In this document: in pieces, positions 1-12,574 of the stretch | Numbering within the stretch: position 1 is the stretch's first letter | Layout: each line of letters starts with the position of its first letter | Source of the DNA: Fomes fomentarius | Lineage: Eukaryota; Basidiomycota; Agaricomycetes; Polyporales; Polyporaceae | Assembly: GCA_022606135.1 (NCBI GenBank) | Contig: JABYQN010000007.1 | Coordinates: forward strand, 1,984,001 to 2,048,000 | Direction: 5' to 3' | Length of the DNA stretch: 64,000 nucleotides | The notes under the pieces: model-generated | The model's database searches: none | The model's input: the letters and a program-made list of their open reading frames with translations, nothing else | Told to the model about the DNA's origin: nothing | Program-made: the position numbers and the translations under genes

Positions 1-863
1 ATGCGCGCCAGCTCCTTATTCTTGAACGCACATTCGCCTTTGGCAAGGTCGACTGGAAGCGTCGCTACCGTACTGCATACACGTGCGACGCACGACAATG
101 TCTGCGCAAATGCGCTATATGCGGAGGTCGCTGTCTGTATAGGAGATGAAATAGAGAACTGAGCACAGTGAGGTTTCGTGAGTGCAATGCTATATGGTTG
201 ACTGTGAAGATGGGGGAAGAGCGCGAGGGTAAGCGTGTTGGGACGGAGGGTAGTGTTCGGCGGGAAGAGACGGCGCATGGACGAGGGCTTGAGCACGGAG
301 AAGTGAAATGGGATGTTGTGAGATCTCAGTGTCGACAACACGACCTTTGTCACATTCGCAACCCGTATTGGAAGCGCTACAATGCACAATCGACGTACAG
401 AATCCATGAACAAGAGGTCCTACGAGAGTAGAAAAGTTGATTACGCACTTTGCAGAAGGTAATATGCGACCTGCCTCCTCGACCTCCCCACCTCACTCCA
501 CCACTGCAGCTCCGCCTCTGCCTGACCCGCCTCCTCCAGAAACGTCGTCAACGCCTGCGCATATAGCGCCAGCGCGAGCTTGCTCAATATCGCGCGCCGC
601 AGGGCCTGCTCCTCGCCATCAGCCAGCGCCGCCGACAGCAGCTGCTGCTCGTACTCAATCCTCTGAAGCTCTGATATGCATTCGCGTAAAGACTGTGGGT
701 CCTGCTTCTGGTCGAGCTGGACGAACAGCTCGCGGAGCGCCTCCTTCGACTGAGTGGAGGAGATGTGGACTTGTGCTTGCGCTCCGGACGGCGGGGATGG
801 CGCGTCGGCCGGAAAGGCTTTTTGCGAGAGGTCTGCGACGATATGGGAAACAAAAGTAGACAT
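1..863 (-). CDS. NCA2: NCA2-like mitochondrial protein, 5' part (partial)
   Basis: Runs off the left edge; the ATG is at 863. Exon 1 (863-449) encodes a helical N-terminus and ends in a WW-containing stretch followed by AYYLLQ. Splicing the 72-nt intron 448-377 (donor GTGCGT) restores the frame as LLQTLPIRV, and the next exon continues with RPNTLTLALFPHLHSQPY. Further left, in an exon whose limits I could not fix, VDLAKGECAFKNKELAR is readable. These blocks match the N-terminal half of the Nca2 family. In yeast Nca2 acts at the mitochondrial outer membrane/ER interface and influences expression of the mitochondrial ATP6/ATP8 genes. The C-terminal NCA2 domain lies outside the window. No internal stop remains after splicing, so I regard it as intact rather than a relic. 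Confidence 0.72.
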
Positions 864-2570
864 GCCAGAGAGAAGGAGAGACTCAGGAAGACTCTAGAGG
901 TTCATGACTGTTGTGACGAATGTTCAAGTTGTGCGTCCTGGCACCGTTGACGTCGACAGTCGGGTCGCGGCCACCTACGTCACTGCAGAAGACGCCCACC
1001 GCCTATTCAGCTTCAAGTTGGTCACTACAACTTAACTTGAATCCATGTCCCACCCTAGAACTTCAAAAAGTCATCTATCGTGGGTCTACCTGCACTACAC
1101 TAAACACCTCTCCAAGTGTGTTACAAAGATTGGTAAAAGTATGGTTGCGAGCGAAGCGAGCATACAGGCGTGAACGGATTACTTCGCTGAGACCAAAATT
1201 AAGCGCGGGGAACCTGTTCGCTCCCTTAGAATGCACATCTATCCTTGAGATCATTCAGAGAGGCACACACATGTGACGGCGTATGGAATTTATACGTTTG
1301 GCAAGTTTGAGCATCAAATATGAAGATTTGCGTGCGCTAGGGAGGAATCGGTGTCAACCATCTCCCAACCATCATAGGCGCCTCGCGTGTCGAAGCCTGA
1401 GTGGAAAGTGGACGATGGGTAAGTCTCAGTCAAATACTGCCAGGCACGCCGTTCGCAGAACCACTCGTCTCGTAGGCAAGTTGAACAAAACTGCCATTTC
1501 TTCAAGGCAGTTCAGTACCCCCACGCTGCGATCCGTGTCCGCCGGCGTAGCGAGCAGCCCGTCCTGATGGAGACTAGTATCTAGAGACTTTCCGAGAGTC
1601 TTCGCAAAGCTGACGTCCACCATATGCAACCGGGATGTCTCCTCACAATACGGTGTCTTCATCGTAATTGTAACTTATACTGCGACCATAGCGTTGCCCC
1701 GGGCTCGGGAAGTCTATATGAGTTCTCAAGCAATGGATGATAGCAACGTTCGTCAACAGAAGTGATACAACCGTGAGACACTCGTTTCAGCTGTTCAGGC
1801 AGGTGCAAGCGACGTCTGAGTTCCACCGGCTCATTGACATGGGGATGTGGACTGAGAGAAGGATCGCAGCGCGATCGCGAAGCAGAGCTCGGAGTCGATT
1901 CTTTTAACCTTATTCTGCCAAGGGATAATCAGTACTTAATATTTAGTAACTCAGAGGCATCGTTTCTGAACAAGTAAGGGAAGGATTTACCCAACCACGA
2001 TAAATTCAAACCTGCCTAAGCAAGTTCTCCGATGCGAAGCTTGCACATGTGTCATGAGCAGGCCCTACAATTTCAAGGAGTTGGCGGCACTAAAACATCA
2101 GCACACCCCAATACGCTATCGTGCTCACTACTTCAATGGATCCGATTGATTGTAGCTGACCAACTCGCCATCGAGCCTGAGACTGAACTAATCCGCCTCA
2201 TGTCACGGTCGTCTGACTCGGACCTAGTATCATCTCGTGAGGGACAACGACCATGCGTCATAGGAATAGAGGGCGTACGGAGAGAACTGGAGATGTGAAT
2301 CGACAGTAGGGCCAGTGCGAGTGATGGTAAAATAACAAGTTACATCGACGCATATCGCCACCACCGCGGTAGTGTAGCCACGTGATCGCGTCGATGCAAT
2401 ATGATGTATGACGTCAAGTAGGCCACAGTCTCCACCGTGACTGCTCGCGGTGTACTTATCGAGTCGCTCAAGTAGCAAGGTGAACGACTCTCTACCACGT
2501 ACATTGACCCTGTAACACTGTGGAGAGCACTCAGACGTCTCTGCCTATCTGGAGAACAACGCCTATCAAG
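864..2570. other. Intergenic, between divergent NCA2 and phosphate carrier
   Basis: A 1.7-kb divergent promoter region. It holds only short open frames, for example 1283-1567 on plus and 1426-1662 on minus, which overlap each other and resemble no family I know. CTCGGAGTCGAT occurs at 1888-1899 and recurs in the TS1-TS2 spacer. Confidence 0.5.
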
Positions 2571-4074
2571 ATGTCGACCTCCAGCTCAGAGAAAGTCTCG
2601 GTACCGTTTGTTGTACCACAATTCACGGTGAAGGACTACTCCGCTTTCTTCCTCGCTGGTGAGTAGATACTACCGCGATCCTACCAGGCGTATTTCTACG
2701 TAGGACTGTGTTTGACTCATCTGTAGGCGCCTTGTGTTGCACGTAAGTGACGAACGGCTTGATTTTAATACGGGTGTTGCATCTTACTAACCTTCTCAAC
2801 CTTCTAACAATCCTTGGACTACCAGGGTAACGCATGGCGGGATGACACGTCAGTTCATCTTCGTGTTGATTACTCAGCACCTGACTGAAAATGTCTCTCA
2901 ACAGCTATCGACGTCGTCAAGACGCGCATCCAGGTCGATCCGGAAATGGCACGCATGTCTCTCCTCTCAGGAGGGCGGCGGATTGTCGCACAAGAGGGCC
3001 CGACGGCTTTACTCACAGGGTTCGGACCGACTGCTGTGGGATATTTGATACAGGTATGTCATACGACGCTTGTTCTGCTCAGATGTTTGTCTAACAGAGC
3101 ATACAGGGAGGCGCGAAGTTTTCCGGATACGAGTTCTGGAAGAAGCAATTTGTCCAGATTGCAGGGGCCCAGGACACGGCAGTGAGATACCGAACAGCAA
3201 TATATTTGGGGGCATCCAGTGTAGCAGAGTAAGCTTCTGCTCTTCCCAAACGCGATCATGGACAACAAGGACTGACCAACACGTAGGTTTTTTGCTGACA
3301 TCCTCCTCACCCCACTCGAAGCAACACGCATCAGAATGGTATCTCAGCGTCACTACGCCTCAGGCCTCGTGACCGGATTCGCGCGGCTTGCACGAGAAGA
3401 GGGTCTCTCTGGCCTCTATGCCGGGTTCTTACCAATACTGTGCAAGTAGGTCTCGTTCCTGCCGTGTCCCGGCGTTTGAACGAACTTACGCGATGACAGA
3501 CAAATACCCTACGCAATCGGCCAATTTACGGTGAATGAATTCTGCCATGAGCTCGCCTTCCGCAACATGTCCGAGCAGGTGAAACAGTCCCTTGGGGGGC
3601 CTGCGAAGTTCAGCATCGGTTTAGGAAGTGGCATAGTGGCTGGATTTGCCGCAGCACTCCTCAGTCAGGTAAGCGTAACATATGAATTCAACGCTCATGC
3701 GTTCATACGAGCTCCATCTGTCACACGGTCAATATTGGAAACGCTTACCCTTGCTTCATACAAGCCGGCGGACACTCTCTTGTCGCAGATCAATAGGGGT
3801 CATGGGCCAAAAGGTTCCATGGCGCATCGTCTCATCGTGCTTGCACGACAGGCCGGCTTCCATGGACTATTTGCCGGTCTCGGTCCCAGGATGGTCATGA
3901 CCGCGGGTCTGGTTGCCGGCCAGTTCTTGCTGTACGGAGGTATCAAAGACGGTCAGTCTTCTATCGTTGTGCCACCAAGCGTTATTGCACATGTTGACGC
4001 CCCGCAATACAGTACTGGGCGCGCCGCCTGGGCTCGAGATCCACAGAGAAAGTACGGGTAGCCGCGCGGCTTAG
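2571..4074 (+). CDS. Mitochondrial phosphate carrier (Mir1/PiC type)
   Basis: A solute carrier of the mitochondrial inner membrane that would import phosphate for ATP synthesis. Nine exons splice without a stop to 324 aa: 2571-2658, 2727-2742, 2826-2848, 2905-3053, 3107-3228, 3287-3445, 3500-3668, 3765-3951 and 4013-4074. The N-terminus [20 protein letters not shown] is followed by the first carrier signature [10 protein letters not shown]. The second repeat has [10 protein letters not shown] and the third [10 protein letters not shown], an order diagnostic of phosphate carriers. The C-terminal [12 protein letters not shown] is also a phosphate-carrier hallmark. Two exons near the 5' end are only 16 and 23 nt long. 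The length is normal for the family. Basidiomycetes can carry more than one phosphate carrier, so this may be either the main or a secondary copy. Confidence 0.9.
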
Positions 4075-5399
4075 TGCATGTAGATTTTCATATTACTTCA
4101 TAGAAAATGCGAAGCAATGATATCGTGCGACATGCCATCTTCACTTCCTCACGGAGCGCACACGACAGTCGAAGTAGTTCAGTGAATTCCTTCGCACCTG
4201 GCTCCGCACTGACGGGCGCCAAGACCTTTGGGCAAAGCGCCTCCGAGGCCGCAACGAGGTACCGGGGGGTATCACTCCGATAGATATATGCCTGTCACCC
4301 TGGAGAACTGCATGGAAGTCTGGTGCATGAGTCACACAGTCGCCGCGTGCGCCTACACAAGACGTACTTACTGGTATCTAGGATGTACTTACAGAGTGAT
4401 ACAAATTGATAATACAGATTACTAATAGATCACCGGCGCTGCCAGATTTTGAAATTGAGATCCGCATTTGCATCTCGGAGAACTCCGAACTTGACAAACT
4501 CAGTCTGCTCCGGCCCTGTCGGAGCCTCATGTCTCATTGTCTGGTCACTGGTGGGTGGCAAATGGCCAAACGCTGTATACACTGTACTGTGTGTACAGTT
4601 TAACCCTCCCTAGACGCAATCATGAGCTCCAATCCTCATTGTACACTGTTACAACTACTTGGTAGCGACGGTCCGATACTACTTCTAGTCTACTAGTCTA
4701 CTACTACCGACCCTGCCTGAGACAGGCTCCGGCAATAACGTCGACTTCCATGGACTCAGCCGCCGACCGGACATCCTCCGCCTGAGAACGCGATGAAAAA
4801 GTGCACCAAGGTCATCTTCCAATCCTCGCAGATCCGCCACTGACATCGCATCTTGTAACAGTGCCAGTGGTCTGGCTTCGCTGGTACTACAAGCCCCGAA
4901 GCCTATTCTCTGGGGGTGAGAGCGAGTAACTCGTCGAGCGTGCAAGAGCATATCAATTCGATCAAACTAACAATTCATACCCGTGATGACGTTATGTCGT
5001 CACTACGTCTATAATACGGGTGAATCCAAAAGGGTTTTGTAGAGGAGATGATACCACTGCATTGGACGCGTCGAGGATTTTGGGAAGACGGTACGATCAC
5101 TCCGGGCCATGTCTGCCGCTCAGTGCACGATTCGCGGCTTACCTTCATGAAGGGGTCACCGGTGTCAGGGAGCAAGCTGGGGTAACGGAGTTCCGATCTT
5201 TTTTTTTGGGAATTACGCGCGCTGGAGTCCTCCATCCTTTCTGTCATGCAAAACTTTGATGACGCGTCTTCAAGCCGCCGTACCGTAGTCTTCGTGTTGG
5301 AGACTGACGACTGCAACAAACAGGCACGGATGGGTATTTATGCAGCATGCCACCGGATAGTATACAATATCAGACCTCCAACCGCCCTCTGTACTAGCC
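4075..5399. other. Spacer between phosphate carrier and TS1
   Basis: No gene recognised in 1.3 kb. It contains a short CTACTAGT-like direct repeat near 4684-4706, a perfect inverted repeat TCGGAG-AA-CTCCGA at 4475-4488 (a CGG-N6-CCG arrangement), and TATTTAT at 5335-5341, about 60 bp before the TS1 start. Confidence 0.5.
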
Positions 5400-6884
5400 A
5401 TGCCTCATCTACATACCGATACGCACGAGATGCATCATCGTGCCCCTGAGCCAACAGCTTCGTTGCAGTCTGGGTATGTATAGTTCACCGGGGAGCACGT
5501 CCCGACTCGAATACTAAGAATCTCCTTCCAGATTGTCCACTGCTAACCGACCGTACGTCGACGGTGGTATCCCTTCTGTAAGTTCAAGACCTCATAACGA
5601 GATTTTGCTTACACGCGCTGACTTCTTTGTAGACGGACGCTGTATCGATGCATAAACATGTTGGATCCTCTGCGATCCCGGCGCACCCGTCGAACGTGAG
5701 CGTTCACATATTGTATTACGGCTCGCGTTGACAGTCGAATAGGTTACCGAAGAAGTGTCTCTGAACGCCATCAAGTGCATTCTGCAGGAGTTTCTGGGAA
5801 ACGTACGGTATCGGTCCCAACAGACGCCCCAGAACCCCGAGATACGAGGAGCGGTAACCGCTGAAATTGTTTCATGGGACCGGGCCCTCAGCTGGACTTA
5901 CATCAACGCCCTCACTGACACGAGCTGCACCGTCGCCGAGTGTGCTTACCCGCACACCAGCTACGAGCACCAACTTCTCATCGCCTTGTACACGGCATAC
6001 CTGACCTATGCCGACGATGTTGGCCAGCACAACGTCGAGGCTGTCGGACAGTTTGTCCGACGATTCACTCAAAAGGCGCCTCAGCTTGATCCGGCGTTCG
6101 ACCGTTTGACGGCGCTGCTGGGGACCATGTATGGCTTCTACCCGTACACTAGCGGCGACGGCATCATCAACAACACGCTCGATTCGCTGACCGGCATGTA
6201 CATCGAGCTCACGACGCAAGGCGGGGTCATTGCACCTGCTGCCGCACGCTATCCTTACTACTTGCGCCTGAAGACTGGCATCGCCTCGGCATATGCCCAC
6301 TTCAACTTTACACGTGACTGGGCTGTGGGGGCAGGAATGTCCTACCTGCAGATGCTACCGTCGGTCTCTCTCGCCGTCTTCGCATGATCCATGGTGGCTG
6401 ATTTTCTTTGGGATTCTAGAGACCTCGAACTTATCATCGTCGGTGTCAAGTAGGTGGTCCACGCTTTAAGGCTACGAGTGCTGTATACTGACTTCGTCCG
6501 TGTTCACACAGTGATATGTATGGGTATCCGTTCTCCTACTCTGTATAGCTGGTGCTGACTAGCGGTCTAGCCTCTCATTTTACAAGGAAACATTGGCAGG
6601 AGAGACAGACAATTACGTTCACATGCGCGCGGTGGCGGAAAGGAAGCCGCCCATCAAGGTTCTGCGGCAACTGGCCGATGAGGTTCTCGACAGCGTGAGC
6701 AGACTCGAGGAGCTTGCGGCCGCACAGAGCGGGTTGGACCGTATCTTTCGCAGCTTCCTGATGGTGAGTGTGCCCTACGTCTCCCTTTATGCGTTATTGT
6801 AGCCGCTGATGAGGGTACTTACAGGGCTACATAGAGTTCCACTTCAACGCGCGTAGATACCATATGGAGGATCTAGATGTATGA
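5400..6884 (+). CDS. Tri5-family sesquiterpene synthase TS1
   Basis: A class I terpene cyclase of the trichodiene-synthase-like family, expected to ionise and cyclise farnesyl diphosphate in the cytosol with Mg2+. Eight exons give 362 aa: 5400-5473, 5532-5577, 5633-5695, 5743-6359, 6420-6449, 6512-6517, 6571-6763 and 6825-6884. The first aspartate motif is YADDVGQ near residue 152, with Q where DDxxE/D is usual. The conserved RYPYYLRLKTGI precedes the second metal motif NDILSFYKE near residue 278, whose Asp codon sits in a 6-nt exon. The C-terminus has the ARRY element. Intron 4 uses a weak donor (GTCGGT); reading through it would truncate the protein at 6387. The ATG was chosen because three small 5' exons join it in frame. 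The product cannot be predicted from sequence. Confidence 0.88.
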
Positions 6885-7943
6885 TCGATGCCACTGTAAT
6901 GATCCTGACGTAGACTGATGTATGCTTGTGTATGATCCATGTTTGCTTACGCCACACGAAGGTTCGGTGGGACGTGTCAACGCAATGAGAAGCGACCCAG
7001 TATGTACAAGTATCGGGCTGCGCTGAGGGTCCACGGCCGAAAGTTAGACAATGATGACCCAAAAGCACAACGAGTGCTTGAACGGACCTCATAGGGTAGA
7101 GTGTCAGTACGATGGATGCATCCTACACGATCCCTCACCGCAGCCCGCCCGAAAAATGCACCAGGCTCGACACTAGTGGAACTGGGTGGCGTATCTGGCG
7201 CCATGCACTGCCACCTGAGCAGACGCTGTGGCGTGGGATTGTTGAACATACTGCTGATCCTCCGCCGATTCTCCCCAGTTCACATCTTCAAGCTTCTCCC
7301 CCATCGCTGCTTCACCGTTCACTGATATGATGACAACTCATTGTGAGATATAATGCTGCCCTCAATATTAGGAACACAACTAATTGAATGCACTCTACCC
7401 TCAAATATGGATGTCAAGATGAAACACATGTGCATAGCCCAGGAAACCGGGCCTATGTCAGTCATGGGATCTTTCGGGGCGGTCTTAACTTTCCATAAAG
7501 CGCCTAAAGGAAAGGCCGGGACAAAGGGATAGGTACGACCGCCCCGAGAGATTTCTTGGGCAGTGCACGTGCACGTAGTGACAGTGCCACTCTCTCTGCA
7601 CTGGCATGTGGTGCGATGAATGAGGTACACACTCAGCTGGTAAGCAAGAATCTATTTGCATTGGATGGTCAAATACTCAAATTTGTTCAGACTCGGAGTC
7701 GATAATTCCAAGTCCTCAGCAAAAAGCTTCAGCGGAGGATCAATCTTGGAGGGTATGTCACATCCGTAAGGCACTAGTCTGGCGACGCTGACGGCCTTTG
7801 GTAGAAAATTTTGGCTGAGCAGAATCGACCGAGCGCCGAGCTGAGATTACCCTCGCTCAATGGGAACCCATTCGGGTATATATACCACAGCTCGCGGCCT
7901 GTCCCCAACGCCGTGTCGTTATCACCGATCCCCGCACTGGCTA
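6885..7943. other. TS1-TS2 spacer
   Basis: A 1.06-kb promoter region of TS2. It contains ACTCGGAGT at 7691-7699 and a TATA box at 7877. The minus-strand open frame 7319-7630 has no recognisable domain. Confidence 0.5.
7877..7884 (+). promoter_or_regulatory. TATA box of TS2
   Basis: TATATATA lies about 60-67 bp upstream of the chosen TS2 start codon, the usual distance for fungal TATA promoters. Confidence 0.5.
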
Positions 7944-9465
7944 ATGATGGCTGATACATCAAGCCACGTCGATCCACGCGAGACATATAGCGGTGGATCA
8001 GAACGAGTGGGGTACGTGAACTTCCACTTGAACTTTCAGAGATCGTGAACCTTGATGATTCCTTGCAGGCCGTCCCCTACTCCCCCTCCATTGGACAACG
8101 AGCCAGCGGATGGTGCCATCTTGTCGGTGAGTTGTGACAGTATCGAGTTTGCGCATACTAGTACTCATGGGCGTCGCTATAGACCACCAGCGCAATGACG
8201 AGCAAGCAGGTCGGAGACCCTCAGGCTGTCATCACACACAACGTGCGCGATTTCCCTCTTTATCACGACAACAACTTGATCATTCGATATTACACTGAGA
8301 AGGCCCCACTCAGCATTATCAAATGTATTCTGGGAGACTTTCTCGGCAGACTCCGCTACCCGTCCCCTCATACTCCTCAGAACCCAGAATTGCGACGGGC
8401 GGTAACCGCGGAGATCGTCTCTTGGAACGCTGGTCTTAGCTTGGATGGCATCGACGGCCTCACTGACACAAGCTGCAGCATGGCCGAGTGCAGCTATCCG
8501 CATATCAGTCTCTACGAACACCAACTTGCTATCGCATTGTACACGGCTTGTCTAGCCCACTTCGACGACGTTTGTCAGCACAACATGGAGGCCGCAGGAC
8601 AGTTTGTGTATCGCTTTACTCGGAAGGAACCTCAACTGCATCCCGCGCTTGACCGGTTAACGATCGTGTTATGCTCCATGCACGAACTCTACCCCCGCAT
8701 CAGCGCCGATGCTATCGTCAGCACCACTCTCGACGGGGTCACTGGGATGTATATCGAAGCCTTGACCAAGGGCCAGCGTGTTGCACCTGCGGCTTCCCGC
8801 TATCCGTACTACCTGCGACTCAAGTTCGGCTTTGCGACGGCATACGCCCACTTCAACTTTACTGAAGAATGGGCAGCCGTTGCAGGGTTGTCCTTTTTGC
8901 AGATGCTACCGTAAGCTTCTCCACACAGCCTTGGCAGACACGTTCATGGCGGCTTACTACCTCGTTGTCTCAGGGAGCTCGAGCTGCTCGTTGTCGGTGT
9001 CAAGTGAGTGGTGTCTCTCGTCACTGATTGTGCCCAGTGATTTCGGGCAAGGTCATGCTAAGCTGCCTTGCCACCGTAATAGTGACATGTAAGGGCGCTC
9101 TTTCTCCTTTGCTGTGGTGGCGCGAGCGCTGAGCACCCGTCTAGCCTGTCATTCTATAAGGAGACCTTGGTGGGTGATACGGATAATTACGTCTGCGTGC
9201 GTGCGGTGGCAGAGATGAAGACGCCTATGTCAGTGCTACAGCAGGTGGTCGAAGAGAACCTTGACAGCGCATGCAAGCTCGAGGAGTTCGCCTCCGCTCA
9301 TCCCGGGCTGCAACACATCTTTGACAGTTTCTTGTGGGTAAGCACCGTTGATTCTGCTGTCCCTTTCATTCTCGATAGTTCAGCATCTGATCAAATGGTC
9401 AGGGTTATGTCGAATTCCATTACAACGCGAGGAGATATCGTATGGAAGACCTGGCGTCCCAATAG
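7944..9465 (+). CDS. Tri5-family sesquiterpene synthase TS2
   Basis: Second gene of the tandem array. Seven exons give 381 aa: 7944-8011, 8069-8126, 8183-8910, 8974-9003, 9083-9088, 9145-9337 and 9403-9465. Intron positions in the catalytic part are identical to TS1. The first Asp motif is HFDDVCQ, again ending in Q rather than an acid. The motif NDILSFYKE is built across the 6-nt exon 9083-9088, and ARRYRMEDL lies near the end. TS1 and TS2 share more residues with each other (for example KCIL, NPE..RAVTAEIVSW and LTDTSC) than with TS3/TS4. TS2 has a longer linker before the catalytic fold, read from the 5' part of exon 3. Two ATGs lie in tandem at 7944 and 7947, and either could start translation. 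Confidence 0.88.
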
Positions 9466-10789
9466 ATTTGATGTTGTTGACAGAAGACCATTGCTGGATG
9501 CTGATCCGAATGCTCTCGATCTATGTCTCACTAACGTTGGACCTGGGCCAAGTAGCTGTGGCCATTGCTGAACATGACATATTGGATATTACTACGTAAG
9601 TAGCACAGAGCCCGCAGTTTCCGAGTCCCGACATCGACAAGGTTCAGAAGCAATTTCATGAGCATGCCGACACCTTACCATCGGACCATGGCATGTCAAT
9701 CGACCTTTACGTCAATGACGCCTGCCAGTAGGTCATGATCATGAAACGCGCGACAGTGGTAGTACGTCTTACGGGATAGTGTCTCAGATGCCGACCATGT
9801 TACGGAGGTGAACTGCGGCGCAGGTGTCTTCCAGCCTGAGCTACGCATACGGTAATCTAGGACTCGGTATGGAATCTCCATCGTTTTGAAGGGATCCGAC
9901 TGGGGTCTGCTGATCGGGTCCGAACCCGACTTGAAGGCAATCTCAAGGTGATTCGCAGTCCAATTTCTGACGTGCCACTTCATTCATCTGAGCTGATACT
10001 CTCGCTCTTTGGAGTACTTACTCGTTCTAGTACTCAGTTCTATCGTAAGTCTGGCGCAGTTATTAGTACTTAAGCCAGCCCCTGCTAGGGGCTAGTAACT
10101 TCTCTTAACATCGGTTGAGTTTCAACCGGACAGCACGTTTCGGATCCCTGATCAGTGACAGGCACTCGTTCAGCACAGTTCCCGTGGTTGTGTGCTTGCC
10201 CGAAAGAGACACCCAGGGCGGCGCGAACAAGCGAGCGCTCTGCAGAGTCGGCGCGGTGTTGACATCGACTTCACCAGCGCGGCAAATGGCCGTTGTCCCG
10301 GGCTCAAACTTAGAGTCGCAGGACCAGGTGTTGTTCTCCTTCCCATCATGCCTCCGAGCCGAAGAGCGCGGGGGATGTGTCCAAATCTTCATCTTCACTG
10401 CAGCGTACACGTAGATTCTAGCCTTGAAGCCACTGGCACTCAAGGATGCCCATGATCGATTCTTAGTGGCAGGGGGATTTTTGTTCACTCCAACCGGGCG
10501 CTGCGTGCACCGATACCCCGCCGAGATGGTGCGATGTGTGAGGATATAGGCACCGTCACCAACGTCAGTTCATTCTCCAGGTATAACGACGCGTTCACGG
10601 CCCGCAATAACCACGTCGGATTTTCAATTCGACGCTTGCCAAAGTTGGGAGACAGACTCATCGTACCACGACGCCCCGCATATAAAAGAGCTATCGTCTA
10701 GGCATCAAGTGCCCACCCATAGCACGGTCACGGTGCTCGAGTCTCCTTTTGTCTCTCACCTTTTGTTAGACAGGATAATCTCCGCCGGC
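9466..10789. other. TS2-TS3 spacer
   Basis: A 1.3-kb spacer with no recognised gene. It holds an inverted repeat TCGGGT-CCGA-ACCCGA at 9914-9929, a 7-bp-arm hairpin AGCCCCT-GCT-AGGGGCT at 10077-10093, and a minus-strand open frame 10105-10488 that I do not recognise. The proximal TS3 promoter is at its right end. Confidence 0.5.
10681..10687 (+). promoter_or_regulatory. TATA box of TS3
   Basis: TATAAAA lies 109 bp upstream of the TS3 start codon, followed by a pyrimidine-rich leader. Confidence 0.55.
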
Positions 10790-12086
10790 ATGCAGTAAGT
10801 GACCTCACTTCTGCACGCCCATCAGTGCGCCCGCTCATAACTCATTTATGACACGCTTCAGACCCTCTCCATCCGCCTCGAACAACCTACCCCTTGTACG
10901 CTTTTATCCTTCGTTCCGTTTCGCAAATTATGCTAACTTGGCCAACATCATGTGTAGGACCCACTGAAAGAGGCCAAAGACTTCATTTGCGACTTCCTCT
11001 CACGCGTTGCGTACAAATCACCCAAGAGCGCCCTTGATGCTGACCTGCGCAAGAAGATCGCGGCCGAACTCGCGACATGGCCCGCAGACATCGACCCTGC
11101 CATCGTTGCGAAGATCCTCGACGGTAGTTGCGTGTACACCGAAACCACCTACGGCCACACCACCCCCGAACACCGCTACTTCATTGCCCTCTACACCGCC
11201 TGTCTCATGTACGTCGACGACCTGGGAGAGCGCGACCTGGATGCCGTCATGCGCTTCACCGGCCGTTTTGCCAAGGGCGAGGAGCAGCCTGACCCCGTCC
11301 TCAACTGCCTTGCGGGACTGCTACGGCGGTCTCACGAGCTGTGGTCGCAATATGGCTCAGACACGATTATAGCAGGCACGTTGGATGCGGTCACAGCCAT
11401 GTACATCGAATATACGGCCCAAAATTTGGTCATCAAGCCGACGGCAACCCGCTTTCCGTACTATCTTCGTACTAGGGCTGGTATTGGTCCTCCCTACATC
11501 CACCTTGCGTTTATGAAGAGCTGGCGGTCTACTCCCGAGTCTTATCTGCAAGTGCTCCCGTAAGATCGTCCTTCTCTTCTTGAAAAGTCATATCGCTCAA
11601 CATCTACAACAGGTACATGGAACATTGGACGCTGGGAACTAAGTGCGTACATTCTATCATGCAATGTGTCATCCTGACATGAGAACGGGGCGCCGTCGTC
11701 CACAGTGACATGTGAGCTTTCGTCGTTCAGAGCTCAGCGGTAGGCGTCATATTGACCTCCAGCCAAGCTTGTCATTTTACAAAGAAGAACTTGCCGGAGA
11801 GACCAAAAACTATGTCAATCTTCGCGCCGGTGCCGAACAAACCTCCGCTTCCCAAGTTCTCCGTCAGCTCGTGGGGGAGGTTCTCGATTCAGGACGGATG
11901 ATGGAAGCCCTCACGGCAGAAGATCCAGAGCTAGCTGCCTTGTGGCAGACGTATCATCAGGTGCGTGGTTGCCTTTCGTATCCCACCGTACCGGTCATTG
12001 ATGGCTCCCCTCCATAATAGGGCTATCTGGAGTTCTCGTTGAAAGCAAAGCGCTACCGGCTCGCAGAGCTCGGATACGAGGCTTGA
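10790..12086 (+). CDS. Tri5-family sesquiterpene synthase TS3
   Basis: Third gene of the array and the shortest, at 311 aa. Exons: 10790-10794, 10862-10895, 10958-11559, 11613-11642, 11706-11711, 11768-11960 and 12021-12086. The initiator exon contributes only ATG plus two bases, and joining it to exon 2 gives MQPSPSASNNLPL in frame. The first Asp motif is YVDDLGE, a full DDxxE. NDILSFYKEELAGETKNYV spans the 6-nt exon 11706-11711, and AKRYRLAEL is the C-terminal RY element. The protein is closer to TS4 than to TS1/TS2 (YTETTYGH and YMEHW against YTETGYGH and YMERW). Its strong TATA box suggests its own promoter. It should make a cyclic or linear sesquiterpene from farnesyl diphosphate, but product specificity is unknown. 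Confidence 0.88.
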
Positions 12087-12574
12087 TAAAGATTTGTACT
12101 CCGACTTTGTATAAAGCGCACGCTTGGACCCTGTAGGCGTGCGTATTCCTAGAATAATATGAGAGCTTCGCCTGTCGGGGTCGGATTGTGCACGAGGACT
12201 TCCGTTCCGGCGCCATTCCCTTGCAAGCGCCATGAACTCATTTTTCCCCTGACTAACGCTGTGCACAGTCGGGCTTCGGAGCCTGCGACACCTTGACTTC
12301 ATACCCTGGACCGATAGTTGGCAATGCAATGGACGTAGGGAATACATGTTCTTCGCTCCCGCCCAGAACCTTGAACCACCATTGCCAGTTCAAAGGCGCT
12401 CGGTGTTCCGATGAGATATCGGAGACTTGATGAATCTCAGAAATTTTGGAGCCGAGTACATTGACAGAAACATGTCCCAAGTTCCCAGCGTTTACGATGT
12501 TGGACGGTCCTTCAAAACCCACTCGCAACTGTGGGAACCCGAGATGTAGCAATCCACGTACAGACCCTGAGAGC
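12087..12574. other. TS3-TS4 spacer with a minus-strand open frame
   Basis: The shortest spacer in the array. It is largely covered by a minus-strand open frame, 12253-12603, whose sequence looks protein-like (RVGFEGPSNIVNAGNLGHV, then LNWQWWFKVLGGSEEHVF). I cannot assign it to a family. It overlaps the TS4 start, so it may be a relic. Confidence 0.4.

Noticed and set aside
1..440. NCA2 ending at 441 as a truncated pseudogene
   Set aside because: Splicing a 72-nt intron restores the family sequence (LLQTLPIRV and beyond), so the gene continues off the edge.
437..859. 140-codon open frame on plus
   Set aside because: Mirror of NCA2 exon 1, which has recognisable family blocks on minus.
6360..6387. 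TS1 ending at the stop at 6387
   Set aside because: Using the weak GTCGGT donor at 6360 joins exons that rebuild all downstream motifs, as in TS2-TS4.
10077..10093. Small hairpin as a transposon end
   Set aside because: Arms are only 7 bp, no paired copy or target duplication seen.
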